A DNA stretch of 64,000 nucleotides from Opitutia bacterium Tous-C4FEB (lineage in GTDB: Bacteria > Verrucomicrobiota > Verrucomicrobiia > Opitutales > Opitutaceae). Positions within the stretch are counted from its first letter, which is position 1, and each line of letters begins with the position of its first letter. Where the stretch lies: contig NEVA01000002.1 of assembly GCA_002304445.1 (NCBI GenBank), positions 62,001 through 126,000 of the forward strand, in the 5' to 3' direction. Below are positions 8,238 to 17,110 of this stretch, one piece after another. Position numbers and translations under genes: made by a program. Under the pieces are notes generated by a model that saw nothing but the letters and a program-made list of their open reading frames with translations, ran no database searches and was not told where the DNA came from.

Positions 8238-9137
8238 ATGCGCACTGCCCTGACCGTTCTTACCGACGAGCTTCGCCGCCTTAAGACGTCGGGGATGAAG
8301 TCGGTCAGTGTTTCCGAATCGAGTCTCGCCGCACTGCGGTCGGTCGTCCGGCGATCGAGTGCGGCGGTGGCGCTGGGCAACGCTCCAGCCTTCGCCTCGG
8401 CGGTGATCACAAGAACTTCCGGCCAAGCCGCGCCGAAATTGAAACCAAGTCTGTTGCCACCACCTCCGGTGCTCACGCTGCCGGAGGGTGATAAAGCCGC
8501 GCGGTGGGCGGCATTGTTTTCGGTGATGAGCCAGGACACGGTTAATGTGGCGCACACACCGCCTGGAAAGAAATTGGTCCTGGGTAGAGGAAATCTCGAT
8601 GCCCGAATCATGTTTGTGGCGGACGCTCCGGGGCCGGAAGAGGAAGTGGCGGGCGAGCCCTTTGTCGGTCCGGCGGGTCAGTTGCTGACGAAGATGATTG
8701 TGGGGATGGGGCTGACGCGGAGTGCTGTTTACATCGGCAGCCTGATGAACTGGCGGCCGCAGCCGGCGGTGCCCCCGGTGGGGGCGGCCAGTGAAGGCCG
8801 ACCACCGACGGACGAAGAATTGCGTTATTGTCTGCCATTTTTGCGCGCGCAAGTGGACGTGGTTAAGCCTGCGATCATCGTGGCGTTGGGTTCGACTGTC
8901 GCGCAGGGGCTACTCGGGGCAGGGGCGTTCAAGAATCTGGGCGAGGTCCGCGGGAGCTGGCGGGAGTTTGCGGGCGTGCCGCTCATGGTGACTTATCATC
9001 CCAGTTATTTGCTGCGGCCTCCGGTGGATAATCGGAAAAAGCGGATGGTTTGGGAAGACTTGCTCAAGGTCATGGAGCGCGCCGAGCTACCGATCTCTGA
9101 GAAGCAAAGGGGATTTTTCTTGGACAAAACAACGTGA
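8238..9137 (+). CDS. Type 4-like uracil-DNA glycosylase, apparently without Fe-S cluster ligands
   Basis: A 299-residue UDG-superfamily protein that would remove uracil from DNA. The C-terminal two thirds match the type 4/5 group: VADAPGPEEEVAGEPFVGPAGQLL near 127-150, and HPSYLLR with His254. Canonical type 4 enzymes bind a 4Fe-4S cluster through four cysteines. Here only Cys198 remains: the N-terminal Cys pair is replaced by a SQDTVNVAHT region, and the usual Cys-Arg-Pro is Trp-Arg-Pro (172-174). About 90 residues of low-complexity N-terminal extension precede the domain. A TTG at 8235 is also possible. The stop overlaps the opgG start (GTGA). It may be a cluster-free glycosylase or may have diverged in function. 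Confidence 0.8.
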   Translation: MRTALTVLTDELRRLKTSGMKSVSVSESSLAALRSVVRRSSAAVALGNAPAFASAVITRTSGQAAPKLKPSLLPPPPVLTLPEGDKAARWAALFSVMSQDTVNVAHTPPGKKLVLGRGNLDARIMFVADAPGPEEEVAGEPFVGPAGQLLTKMIVGMGLTRSAVYIGSLMNWRPQPAVPPVGAASEGRPPTDEELRYCLPFLRAQVDVVKPAIIVALGSTVAQGLLGAGAFKNLGEVRGSWREFAGVPLMVTYHPSYLLRPPVDNRKKRMVWEDLLKVMERAELPISEKQRGFFLDKTT

Positions 9138-10645
9138 GCCCCCGGTTTTTTCGCAGCCTGTTGGTTTTTGTTTTGGTAGGGGTTTCGCTAACCCCGGAGA
9201 TGCGCTCGGCCGAGGGCGTATTTGACCTGGAGGTGCTCCGCTATCGGGCAAAATTATTGGCGGCCAAGCCCTATGTGCCGCGCCCGAGTCGCGTGCCGGA
9301 GAAGTTGATGCGGCTGACCTACGATCAACACCGGGATATCCGGTTCAACGCGGCGCAATCGTGGGGTCGTCGAGAAGGTCTGCCGTTCCAGCTCCAGTTC
9401 TTTCACCCGGGATTTATTTTCGACAAGACCGTGCAGGTTTCGGAACTGCGGGGCGGCAATGAAACGCCGATAGCGTTTTCTCCGCAGCTCTTCAGCTACG
9501 GTAAAACGGAGGTGGGTCGAGTGCCCGAGTCGATGGGATTTTCGGGGTTTAGGATTCTTTATCCCTTGAACCGGCCGGGTGATGAAATCGGGGCGTTCCA
9601 AGGCGCGAGTTATTTCCGGCTGCTTTGTCAGGATGCCTTTTACGGTCTGTCGGCGCGAGGCTTGGCGATCAATACGGGCGAGCCCGGCGGCGAGGAGTTT
9701 CCCGTATTCGAGGAATTTTGGGTCGAGCGACCCGCGGCGGATGCCAAAGAGATTGTGATCTACGCGCTGCTCGACAGTCCGAGTGTCGCGGGTGTTTACC
9801 GTTTCGTGATCCGGCCCGGTGCGGACACGGTTACGCATGTGAAAGCGGTGCTCTTCGCGCGGAACCCGATCAAGACGCTGGGGATCGCCCCGCTCACGAG
9901 TATGTTTTGGCATGGCGAGACCACGGGATCGAATCATGGAGACTTTCGCCCGGAGGTGCATGACTCCGACGGCCTTTTGATCCACCACAGTGGCGGTGAG
10001 TGGCTGTGGCGGCCGCTGTCGAATCCCGCTACCGTGCGCACCGCGGCGTTTGGCGACCGAAACCCGAAAGGCTTTGGCTTGTTGCAGCGCGACCGGAAGT
10101 TTTCGAGTTACGAGGATCTTGAGGCCAACTACCACAACCGGCCAAGTGCTTGGGTGGAGCCGGTCGGTGCGTGGGGTAACGGCTCGGTCCGTCTCGTGGA
10201 GATTCCCACGCCTGATGAAACCAACGACAACATCGTGGCGTTTTGGGCGCCCGATACCCTGCCGGCGGTCGGTGAACCCATCGAGTTTGAGTATCGCTTG
10301 CATTGGTTTCTCGATCAAATCCGACCGCCGGCGGGTGTTGCCGTTGCAACTCGGCGTGGGCACTCGAAAACTCACGAACCTGATTTGGAGCGTTTCGTCG
10401 TCGATTTCGACGGGGCTTATTTGGGCAAGAAAGGGCCGGATCCTTTGATTGAACCGGTCGTGTCCGTGGAAGGAGGCGCGAAACTTGTCCATGCGACCGT
10501 CCAAAAAAATCCTTATAACGGCACTTGGCGGTTGGCTTTTGCGTTACGGGCGGATGGGAGCAAAAAGCCGGTGGAGTTGAGGGCGTTTTTGCGTAAGCCC
10601 CCCCACGCGCTGACCGAAACCTGGACCTACCTGTGGGAACCGTGA
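9134..10645 (+). CDS. opgG: Periplasmic glucan biosynthesis protein OpgG/MdoG family
   Basis: A 503-residue exported protein for synthesis of osmoregulated periplasmic glucans (OPG), thought to branch or process the linear glucan emerging from OpgH. A signal peptide covers about 1-25 (LLVFVLVGVSLT). Family hallmarks follow: FDLEVLRYRAKLLAAKPY, LTYDQHRDIRF, the long beta-rich domain with PLTSMFWHGETTG, HDSDGLL, and the C-terminal Ig-like part with RLHWF. The length is close to E. coli OpgG (511). The start is a GTG overlapping the udg stop. OpgD is the alternative family name; the position next to opgH favours OpgG. Confidence 0.93.
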   Translation: MSPRFFRSLLVFVLVGVSLTPEMRSAEGVFDLEVLRYRAKLLAAKPYVPRPSRVPEKLMRLTYDQHRDIRFNAAQSWGRREGLPFQLQFFHPGFIFDKTVQVSELRGGNETPIAFSPQLFSYGKTEVGRVPESMGFSGFRILYPLNRPGDEIGAFQGASYFRLLCQDAFYGLSARGLAINTGEPGGEEFPVFEEFWVERPAADAKEIVIYALLDSPSVAGVYRFVIRPGADTVTHVKAVLFARNPIKTLGIAPLTSMFWHGETTGSNHGDFRPEVHDSDGLLIHHSGGEWLWRPLSNPATVRTAAFGDRNPKGFGLLQRDRKFSSYEDLEANYHNRPSAWVEPVGAWGNGSVRLVEIPTPDETNDNIVAFWAPDTLPAVGEPIEFEYRLHWFLDQIRPPAGVAVATRRGHSKTHEPDLERFVVDFDGAYLGKKGPDPLIEPVVSVEGGAKLVHATVQKNPYNGTWRLAFALRADGSKKPVELRAFLRKPPHALTETWTYLWEP

Positions 10646-10682
10646 ACTTGAAGTTTTTTGGTTGGGCGTGGGTGATTGCCCG

Positions 10683-11276
10683 ATGAGTGCACCGGTGTTG
10701 GTCACATTTTCCGGGGAGTTCCGGCCCTCAACGGGCTCGATGGAAGCTTGGAACGCAGCTTATGTGCGGGTCGAAGATTACTTGCGGGCGCACCGGGTGC
10801 ATAACCGATTGCACCAAAGCAGGCTCATTCAGGAAATTCTGGAGCGTGCGGCGCGGCGTCATTTGGCCCAGCCGGAGACTCATCCGACCACGTTGGCCGC
10901 CGAAGAAACGGAAGCGTTAATGGACGCTTGGTTCGGTGCGGTGCTCTCGTCACAAAACGTGCCACCGGAACGCCGGGCGATCGAGGGCCGGGTCGCATTG
11001 ATGCTCTGTGATGGCTCGGAAAAGTGGCCCTATGCATTTCTGGACGACAAAGATATCCCGGCGGATTTTCGGGCGGCGTTGGAGGCAAGTTCGATGCAGG
11101 CCGGCCCTGATATGGTGGTGTCGAGCATGGTCCCGCGGCCGATCGACCTCGGCCCGATCACGGAAGCGGCGGGCGATACGTTGGAGCGGTTTGAGCGATG
11201 GCCGATCCTTCGGGCTTTGCTGCTTTGGCTGATGTTTGCCGGCGCGCTGGCTGGGATTTTTTACGCGACCCGTTGA
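10683..11276 (+). CDS. Unknown membrane-anchored protein between opgG and opgH
   Basis: A 197-residue protein that I do not recognise. The N-terminal 160 residues are soluble and mostly helical (WNAAYVRVEDYLRAHRVHNRLHQ, then long helices). A single C-terminal hydrophobic helix (LRALLLWLMFAGALAGIFY) would anchor it in the inner membrane with the bulk in the cytoplasm. It lies 37 bases after opgG and 9 before opgH, so the three should be one operon. The OpgH here lacks the roughly 110-130 residue cytoplasmic N-terminal region of E. coli OpgH, and a detached domain supplying that function is one possibility, but I see no sequence match. ATG 10683 is preferred over upstream TTG/GTG codons. Confidence 0.75.
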   Translation: MSAPVLVTFSGEFRPSTGSMEAWNAAYVRVEDYLRAHRVHNRLHQSRLIQEILERAARRHLAQPETHPTTLAAEETEALMDAWFGAVLSSQNVPPERRAIEGRVALMLCDGSEKWPYAFLDDKDIPADFRAALEASSMQAGPDMVVSSMVPRPIDLGPITEAAGDTLERFERWPILRALLLWLMFAGALAGIFYATR

Positions 11277-11285
11277 TATCCGTCT

Positions 11286-13436
11286 ATGCTTGTCTTCAAA
11301 CATGATCAGATGACCCAACGTAGGCTTAATCGCCGGCGCTTTCTGTTTTTCTCGGCGATTTTTGGCCTAACGAGTCTGGCGACTTGGTTTATGGCGGACT
11401 TGCTGTGGCGGGAAGGGGTCGGCGGGCTCGAGATTCTTTTGTTGGGATTGTTTGTTGTGCTGTTTGCGCACATTGCCGCGGGGTTTTGCACGGCGCTCGT
11501 GGGCTTTTACGTGCTGAATCGCGGCGGCGACAATTGTCGCATATCGGAAACGCTGGCGCCGAGCGACGATTCGCTCTTGGCGTCCACGGCAATCGTGATG
11601 CCGGTTTTTAACGAGGATGTGAGCCGAGTTTTTGAAGGGCTGCGGGTCATCTTCCGATCGGTGCAGGAAACCAAGAAACTCGAGCACTTTGATTTCTTTA
11701 TCCTGAGCGATTCGAACCGGCCCAATCAATGGATTCAGGAGGAGGTTGCGTGGGTCGAATTGTGCAAACAGGTCGGTGGATTCGGAAAGATTTTTTACCG
11801 AAAACGCCGGCACCAGATTAACAAGAAATCCGGCAATGTGGCGGATTTTCTACGACGTTGGGGCAAGAACTACCGCTACATGGTCGTGCTTGATGCCGAC
11901 TCGATCATGACCGGTCGGGCGTTGGTGCGGCTCACGGCGCTCATGGAACAGAATCCTCAGGTGGGCATCATCCAGACGGCGCCGAGAATTGTGCATGGGG
12001 AGTCGCTTTATGCGCGGCTTCAATCATTCGCGAACCGGCTTTATAGCCCGCTCTTTCTCGCTGGGCTAAATTATTGGCAACAACACGAAGGAAACTACTG
12101 GGGGCACAATGCGATCATTCGGATTCAGCCATTTATTGACCACTGCGCGTTACCGGACTTGCCCGGCAGTGAACCGTTTGGAGGCCGCATTCTTTCACAC
12201 GATTTCGTCGAGGCGGCATTGATGCGGCGGGCCGGCTGGGGCGTCTGGTTGGCGAGTGATATTGAGGGAAGTTTTGAGGAAGGCCCACCCTCTCTGATCG
12301 AAAGCGCCAAGCGCGATCGACGCTGGTGTCAGGGAAACATGCAACACGCGTGGCTGCTGACTGCGCGCGGGTTTCGACCGGCGAACCGTTTTCATCTTTT
12401 GATGGGCGTTATGGCTTATGCGTCCTCACCGCTCTGGTTGCTTTTTTTGGCTCTCAGCACGGTGCACGTTTTCGATTTGGTGGCGCAACCGCCGGTCGGG
12501 GGCGTTTTGCGAGCGCAAGACACGACATCGATTTTTGGCTTTATGATCGAGGTGCCGGTGGCGTTGACGCTCTTCTTCTTTACGTTGCTGCTCCTTTTCT
12601 TGCCCAAATTGGTCAGCGTGGTGCTGACTTTGGGAAACCCCGAAGCGGTCGGGCGATTCGGCGGGCGGCTGAGATTGGTCCTGAGTGCGGTTTTGGAGAC
12701 GGCAGCCTCGGTGCTGCTGGCCCCGGTGAACATGATGTTCAACGCGAAGTTTGTGCTTTTTACGCTGCTGGGGCAGGGGGTGGGCTGGGTTACCCAACAA
12801 CGCGGAGCGGACGATGACGGCTCCGACTGGCGTGAGGCAATCATCACGCATGGGGGACAGACGGCGTTTGGGGTGATATGGGGTTTGAGTTCCTACATCA
12901 TCTCACCGCCTTTTTTCTGGTGGCTGAGCCCGGTGCTCGCGGGATTGGTGTTTTCCATTCCGATCTCAATTTTTCTCAGCAAGGCGAGTTTTGGACGTCG
13001 GGCACGCGAGCTTGGAGTCTTTCTTACGCCCGAGGAAACGCATCCGCCGTATGAGTTGAAGCGCCTGCAGCAAAATCTGGCCGAGTGCTACCGCCATTTG
13101 CCGCCTTTCGAGCCGCTGCGGGCTAACTACGGTCTGATGCAGGCCGTGCTCGACCCTTATGTTAACGCCATGCATGTCGCATTGCTGCGGCAGCGCCGGC
13201 CGAGTGATGAGGCTCGCGAGTGGTTCGGCCTGTTGCGGCGGCGGCTGATCGCCGAGGGCCCGGGGAAGTTTACCAGCAAGGAGACGATGGCGTTGCTGCT
13301 GGATGCAGAATCAATGATTTGGCTGCATCGGGAGCTGTGGAGTTCACCATCCGACGCGATCGCTGAATGGTGGAGGCTGGCGATTCGTCAATACAACGTG
13401 CTCACCTCAGCGCCCACGACTGCTCTGTATCGTTAA
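11286..13436 (+). CDS. opgH: Glucan glucosyltransferase OpgH/MdoH (GT2 membrane protein)
   Basis: This 716-residue inner-membrane glycosyltransferase makes and exports the beta-glucan backbone from UDP-glucose. It has an N-terminal TM pair (RRFLFFSAIFGLTSLATWF and a second near 60-80), then a cytoplasmic GT2 domain with VLDADSIM (DxD), HDFVEAALMRRAGWGVW and the RRWCQGN motif equivalent to QxxRW, and then several C-terminal TM helices. Similarity to E. coli OpgH runs from TM1 onward, but the roughly 130-residue N-terminal cytoplasmic domain is missing (847 residues in E. coli). A second possible start is the ATG at 11310. It is the last gene of the opgG operon. Confidence 0.94.
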   Translation: MLVFKHDQMTQRRLNRRRFLFFSAIFGLTSLATWFMADLLWREGVGGLEILLLGLFVVLFAHIAAGFCTALVGFYVLNRGGDNCRISETLAPSDDSLLASTAIVMPVFNEDVSRVFEGLRVIFRSVQETKKLEHFDFFILSDSNRPNQWIQEEVAWVELCKQVGGFGKIFYRKRRHQINKKSGNVADFLRRWGKNYRYMVVLDADSIMTGRALVRLTALMEQNPQVGIIQTAPRIVHGESLYARLQSFANRLYSPLFLAGLNYWQQHEGNYWGHNAIIRIQPFIDHCALPDLPGSEPFGGRILSHDFVEAALMRRAGWGVWLASDIEGSFEEGPPSLIESAKRDRRWCQGNMQHAWLLTARGFRPANRFHLLMGVMAYASSPLWLLFLALSTVHVFDLVAQPPVGGVLRAQDTTSIFGFMIEVPVALTLFFFTLLLLFLPKLVSVVLTLGNPEAVGRFGGRLRLVLSAVLETAASVLLAPVNMMFNAKFVLFTLLGQGVGWVTQQRGADDDGSDWREAIITHGGQTAFGVIWGLSSYIISPPFFWWLSPVLAGLVFSIPISIFLSKASFGRRARELGVFLTPEETHPPYELKRLQQNLAECYRHLPPFEPLRANYGLMQAVLDPYVNAMHVALLRQRRPSDEAREWFGLLRRRLIAEGPGKFTSKETMALLLDAESMIWLHRELWSSPSDAIAEWWRLAIRQYNVLTSAPTTALYR

Positions 13437-13760
13437 CCCCGATCTCTCGACGTAGAAGAGGGGGCGGAGATGCCGCTCGGATGGAGCTGGACCGGGGTAG
13501 GGGCGCCGGGGTGAGGCAGCGGATCTAGCCGTAAGATTCTCAAAAGGTATGGTTGGCTGCAATCGAAGCCGGGCCCACGGCCCGGCACGAAGTTTATATC
13601 GCTATTCAAGCAATTGGATGCCCGCGGGCTTCAGGGCTTCGGAATGAGGTTAACGCAGCAGGCGGGCGTTGGGTAAATCTTCGTATCACAATATCGCGAT
13701 GCGTTGATATTTAACTTGCGTGACCCTCGCTCGTTGTTTTCGTCGGGGCTCCCAAATCCT
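13437..13760. other. Intergenic region upstream of metK
   Basis: 324 bases without a gene. It holds a strong 8-bp hairpin (13568-13586), a 10-base palindrome around 13620-13629, and an ATATC...GATAT inverted pair near 13691-13711 just before the metK start. Because metK-ahcY is an operon that SAM- or SAH-binding RNAs control in some bacteria, a structured leader is conceivable, but I cannot match it to any known SAM or SAH riboswitch consensus by eye. The terminator of opgH and the promoter of metK should both lie here; no clear sigma-70 hexamer pair stands out. Confidence 0.4.
13568..13586. repeat. Perfect 8-bp inverted repeat, 3-base loop
   Basis: The sequence GCCGGGCC-CAC-GGCCCGGC can form a very stable hairpin. 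It lies about 130 bases after the opgH stop and about 175 before the metK start. There is no T-run after it on either strand, so it is not a standard intrinsic terminator. It may be one of the REP-like palindromes seen elsewhere in the window, or part of a metK leader structure. Confidence 0.5.
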
Positions 13761-14981
13761 ATGGCAAATACATTTGTTTTTTCCTCCGAATCCGTCGGCG
13801 AGGGTCATCCAGATAAAGTCGCTGACTTGATCTCTGATAGCGTACTCGATGCCTGCTTGGCCATCGACAAGACGAGCCGCGTCGCCTGCGAAACCTTCGT
13901 GAAGTCCAACATCGTCGTGGTCGGTGGTGAAATCACGATCCCGAAGCTCCAAGATAAGAAAACGGGTAAGACCAAGGCCCTTGAGGAGGCGATCAATCTC
14001 GGTAAGATTATCCGCGACGCGATTCGGCACATCGGTTACACGAACGATGACGACGTGTTTCACGCCGACACTGTTTTCATTAACAATTATCTAACTGCCC
14101 AGTCGGCCGATATCTCCCAAGGTGTTGATGCGAAAAAAGTTGATGGTAAAAAGACCGCCGAGCAAGGCGCCGGTGATCAAGGTCTCATGTTCGGCTACGC
14201 ATGCAGCGAGACCCCCGAATTGATGCCTACCCCGGTGATGTTTGCTCACCGTCTGGGCCGCGAGCTCACCAAAATCCGCAAGAGTGGTAAAGTGAAGTGG
14301 CTCCGGCCGGACGCGAAGTCCCAAGTTTCTGTCCGCTACGTCGACGGTAAGCCCACCGAGGTCGTCAATGTCGTCATTTCGACCCAGCACACCGCAGATG
14401 TTTCTCACTCGGAAATCGAGTCGTTCCTGATCGATAACGTCGTCAAGAAGGTCATCCCGGCCTCCATGCTCAATGACCGCACCGAATATCTCATTAATCC
14501 GACCGGTCGCTTCGTGATTGGCGGACCGCAAGGGGACTCCGGTCTCACCGGCCGCAAGATTATCGTTGATACCTACGGCGGTTGGGGCCGTCACGGCGGT
14601 GGCGCTTTCTCGGGCAAGGATCCCTCCAAGGTCGACCGCTCAGCTGCCTACATGGCGCGTTGGGTGGCCAAGACAATCGTCGCCTCGGGCCTCTCGTCGA
14701 TCGCTGAACTTCAAGTCGCTTACGCCATCGGCCACCCGAAGCCCGTGAGTGTTTACGTCGATACCTTCGGTACCGGCGTCGTGGCCGACTCCGTCATCTC
14801 CGAAGCGGTGCAAAAAGTCTTCAGTTTCAAGCCCGCCGATATCGTCAAGCAGCTGAATCTGCTTCGGCCCATCTACCGCGAAACCACCAACTACGGACAT
14901 TTCGGCAAAGCCGGTCTCCCGTGGGAAATCACCAACAAAGCCTCTGCTCTTAAAGCGGCGGTCAAAGCTCTGTCCAAGTAA
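13761..14981 (+). CDS. metK: S-adenosylmethionine synthetase
   Basis: A 406-residue cytosolic enzyme that makes S-adenosylmethionine from methionine and ATP. The N-terminus carries [16 protein letters not shown] (catalytic His and metal-binding Asp), followed by [13 protein letters not shown], and the phosphate-binding [24 protein letters not shown] loop region is intact. The ATG at 13761 gives the conserved [13 protein letters not shown] start; a longer frame from 13704 lacks similarity. It is followed after 35 bases by ahcY and both end at one terminator, forming a methyl-cycle operon. Confidence 0.97.
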   Translation: MANTFVFSSESVGEGHPDKVADLISDSVLDACLAIDKTSRVACETFVKSNIVVVGGEITIPKLQDKKTGKTKALEEAINLGKIIRDAIRHIGYTNDDDVFHADTVFINNYLTAQSADISQGVDAKKVDGKKTAEQGAGDQGLMFGYACSETPELMPTPVMFAHRLGRELTKIRKSGKVKWLRPDAKSQVSVRYVDGKPTEVVNVVISTQHTADVSHSEIESFLIDNVVKKVIPASMLNDRTEYLINPTGRFVIGGPQGDSGLTGRKIIVDTYGGWGRHGGGAFSGKDPSKVDRSAAYMARWVAKTIVASGLSSIAELQVAYAIGHPKPVSVYVDTFGTGVVADSVISEAVQKVFSFKPADIVKQLNLLRPIYRETTNYGHFGKAGLPWEITNKASALKAAVKALSK

Positions 14982-15016
14982 ACCTCCTTCATCTGCGCTC
15001 ACGCGCACTATCCTTC

Positions 15017-16435
15017 ATGGCAAAAAAAATCAAAGCCGACTTCCACGTTAAAGACATCACTCTCGCCGACTGGGGTCGGAAAGAACTCAATGTAGCCGAG
15101 CACGAGATGCCCGGCCTCATGTCGCTCCGTAAAAAATACGGTCCGAAAAAGCCGCTCAAGGGCGTCCGCGTCACGGGCTCGTTGCATATGACGATCCAGA
15201 CGGCGGTGCTGATCGAGACCATGGTCGAACTGGGCGCCGATGTACGCTGGGCTTCCTGCAACATTTTTTCCACGCAAGACCATGCCGCCGCCGCGATCGC
15301 GAAGGCCGGCGTGCCCGTCTTCGCCTGGAAGGGCGAGACCCTCGAAGAGTATTGGGACCTGACTTGGAAAGCGGTCAGCTTCCCCGGCGGGAAAGGCCCC
15401 GAGATGGTCGTCGACGACGGTGGCGACGTCACCTTGCTTCTGCATAAGGGTTACGAGATGGAGCTTGGCAGCGACTGGGTGAACTCCGCTTCCGGTTCGC
15501 ACGAGGAACAGGTCATCAAAAACCTGCTCAAAAAAATCGGTAAGACCCAAAAGGGTATTTTCACCGCGATGATCAAGGACTGGCGCGGCGTCTCGGAAGA
15601 GACCACTACGGGCGTGCACCGCCTTTATCAGCTTCACGAGCAGGGTAAGCTCCTTGTGCCAGCGATCAACGTGAACGACTCGGTTACCAAGTCGAAGTTC
15701 GACAACCTTTATGGCTGCCGCGAGTCCCTCGCCGACGGCCTGAAGCGAGCGACCGACGTCATGATCGCCGGCAAAGTCGCCTGCGTCTGCGGTTACGGCG
15801 ATGTGGGCAAAGGCTCGGCGTTCTCGCTGAAAGGCTTTGGCGCCCGCGTCATCGTCACCGAGATCGACCCGATCAACGCCCTTCAAGCCGCGATGGAAGG
15901 CTTCGAGGTAAACACCCTCGAAAGCACTCTCGGTGTCGCCGACATTTACGTCACCACGACCGGTAATAAGGACGTCATCACCCTCGAGCACATGGCGAAG
16001 ATGAAGGATCAGGCCATCGTCTGTAACATCGGCCACTTCGATAACGAAATCCAGGTCGATCGCCTCTACAAAGCGAAGGGCGTCAAGCGCGTCACCATCA
16101 AGCCACAATACGATCTCTTCACGTTCCCCAGCGGCAACAGCATCTACCTGCTCGCCGAAGGTCGCCTGGTGAACCTCGGCTGTGCGACCGGCCATCCGTC
16201 GTTCGTCATGTCGGCATCTTTCACCAACCAGACGCTCGCCCAGCTCGATCTCTGGAAGAACCGCGAGACCTACAAGGCCGGCGTCTATCGTTTGCCCAAG
16301 CACCTTGACGAAGAAGTAGCCCGACTTCACTTGGAACGCATCGGCGTGAAGCTGACCGTCCTCTCGAAATCGCAGGCCGAATACCTCGGAGTGTCTCCGG
16401 GAGGTCCATACAAAGCCGACCACTACCGCTATTGA
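15017..16435 (+). CDS. ahcY: S-adenosylhomocysteine hydrolase
   Basis: A 472-residue NAD-dependent enzyme that splits S-adenosylhomocysteine into adenosine and homocysteine, removing the product inhibitor of methyltransferases. Features include [20 protein letters not shown] near residue 55, [21 protein letters not shown] in the substrate domain, the NAD-binding [10 protein letters not shown] motif near 258, and the C-terminal [12 protein letters not shown] that reaches into the partner subunit. The roughly 40-residue insert in the catalytic domain, common in bacterial forms, is present. It follows metK in the same operon, and a strong terminator follows at 16477. The adenosine it releases links to the purine salvage genes elsewhere in the window. 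Confidence 0.97.
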   Translation: MAKKIKADFHVKDITLADWGRKELNVAEHEMPGLMSLRKKYGPKKPLKGVRVTGSLHMTIQTAVLIETMVELGADVRWASCNIFSTQDHAAAAIAKAGVPVFAWKGETLEEYWDLTWKAVSFPGGKGPEMVVDDGGDVTLLLHKGYEMELGSDWVNSASGSHEEQVIKNLLKKIGKTQKGIFTAMIKDWRGVSEETTTGVHRLYQLHEQGKLLVPAINVNDSVTKSKFDNLYGCRESLADGLKRATDVMIAGKVACVCGYGDVGKGSAFSLKGFGARVIVTEIDPINALQAAMEGFEVNTLESTLGVADIYVTTTGNKDVITLEHMAKMKDQAIVCNIGHFDNEIQVDRLYKAKGVKRVTIKPQYDLFTFPSGNSIYLLAEGRLVNLGCATGHPSFVMSASFTNQTLAQLDLWKNRETYKAGVYRLPKHLDEEVARLHLERIGVKLTVLSKSQAEYLGVSPGGPYKADHYRY

Positions 16436-16476
16436 TTATGCTCCTGCTTGCGGCCGAAACGCCGTGAAGACAGCTC

Positions 16477-16509
16477 AAAGCGCCGTCCCGATCGGGTCGG
16501 CGCTTTTTT
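16477..16509 (+). terminator. Intrinsic terminator of metK-ahcY
   Basis: A perfect 9-bp stem (AAAGCGCCG with CGGCGCTTT) closes a 12-base loop and runs straight into six T residues. It lies about 40 bases after the ahcY stop. This is the clearest plus-strand intrinsic terminator in the window. Confidence 0.9.
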
Positions 16510-16574
16510 GTGCCCACACGCTCCGCGCGCTCTTCTTGAGGGCAACGCTAGGCCCGAGGATCGCCGGGAAGAGT

Positions 16575-16676
16575 ATGACCGAAGCCAACGTGGAAGGATC
16601 TTTAATCGTGGATGAAATCCGCGAAACCGTGAACTCGAACCTCGCCAACTTTCAGCGGGAACTGGACGCCATTTGA
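16575..16676 (+). CDS. Possible 33-residue peptide or gene relic
   Basis: A short frame starting at ATG 16575 would encode an acidic helical peptide (MTEANVEGSLIVDEIRE, then NSNLANFQRELDAI). Its composition looks protein-like, but it is too short to judge and has no recognised family. It follows the ahcY terminator, so it would need its own promoter. It may be the remnant of a larger gene. The rest of 16510-16803 shows nothing I can support as a gene. Confidence 0.25.
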   Translation: MTEANVEGSLIVDEIRETVNSNLANFQRELDAI

Positions 16677-16803
16677 CCAGAGCAACGCGCGCGAGTTCGT
16701 CGTGGTAGCTCGGAGGAGGCGATTCTATGGGCGCAAAGTTGAAGCCGCGAACAATCGCGCACGGTTTGTCAGTGGCGTTTTCAGTTGGGCGTTTTGGGCC
16801 AAC

Positions 16804-16835
16804 AAAAAACCCGTTAACCACTGAGGGCTAACGGG
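16804..16835 (-). terminator. Intrinsic terminator of tRNA-Asp
   Basis: On the minus strand a 7-bp stem (CCCGTTA with TAACGGG) with a 12-base loop is followed by six T residues. It lies 9 bases downstream of the encoded CCA end of tRNA-Asp and is positioned to end that transcript. Confidence 0.88.
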
Positions 16836-16844
16836 CTATCAAAA

Positions 16845-16921
16845 TGGCGGGATGGACGGGACTCGAACCCGCGACCTTCTGCGTGACAGGCAGACGCTCT
16901 AACCAGCTGAGCTACCACCCC
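16845..16921 (-). tRNA. tRNA-Asp (anticodon GTC), CCA encoded
   Basis: The minus strand folds into a standard cloverleaf. The acceptor stem is GGGGTGG with CCATCCC (one G-U pair), the D arm is GCTC/GAGC, the anticodon stem TCTGC/GCAGA holds loop CTGTCAC with anticodon GTC, and the T arm is GCGGG/CCCGT around TTCGAGT. The discriminator is G, and CCA is encoded at 16845-16847. It has its own promoter and terminator. The AspRS in this window appears to be of the non-discriminating kind, which would charge this tRNA and also tRNA-Asn. Confidence 0.97.
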
Positions 16922-16943
16922 GTGTGAACGGGAAAGAGTGCGA

Positions 16944-16971
16944 AAAGTAGAATTCGACTTGGCCAAGTCAA
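16944..16971 (-). promoter_or_regulatory. Sigma-70-type promoter of tRNA-Asp
   Basis: On the minus strand TTGACT (16971-16966) and TACTTT (16949-16944) are separated by 16 bases and end about 22 bases before the tRNA 5' end. A 14-base perfect palindrome (GACTTGGCCAAGTC, 16956-16969) overlaps the -35 box and may be an operator or a coincidence. Confidence 0.6.
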
Positions 16972-17027
16972 GCGCCTGTTTTGCCCTTGTGCGTATCATG
17001 CGGTCGCGTAGCACTCAGGGCAGCTTT

Positions 17028-17104
17028 GCGGTGGTAGCTCAGCTGGATAGAGCAGCGGTTTTCTAAACCGCCGGTCGGGTGTTCGAGTCACCTCCACCGC
17101 ACCA
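17028..17104 (+). tRNA. tRNA-Arg (anticodon TCT), CCA encoded
   Basis: The plus strand folds into a full cloverleaf. The acceptor stem is GCGGTGG with CCACCGC, the D arm is GCTC/GAGC, the anticodon stem GCGGT/ACCGC holds loop TTTCTAA with anticodon TCT (reads AGA and probably AGG), and the T arm is GGGTG/CACCT around TTCGAGT. The discriminator is A, and CCA is encoded at 17102-17104. It is transcribed away from tRNA-Asp; the 106 bases between them carry both promoters. Confidence 0.97.
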
Positions 17105-17110
17105 TTTTTC

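Noticed and set aside
13437-13760. Known SAM riboswitch class before metK
   Set aside because: I could not align the region to SAM-I, SAM-II, SAM-III, SAH or SAM-Chlorobi hallmarks by eye, so only a structured-leader possibility is recorded.
15008-16423. 471-codon open frame antisense to ahcY
   Set aside because: ahcY on the plus strand is a complete recognised family. The antisense frame has no family features and is open only because of GC-rich codon use.
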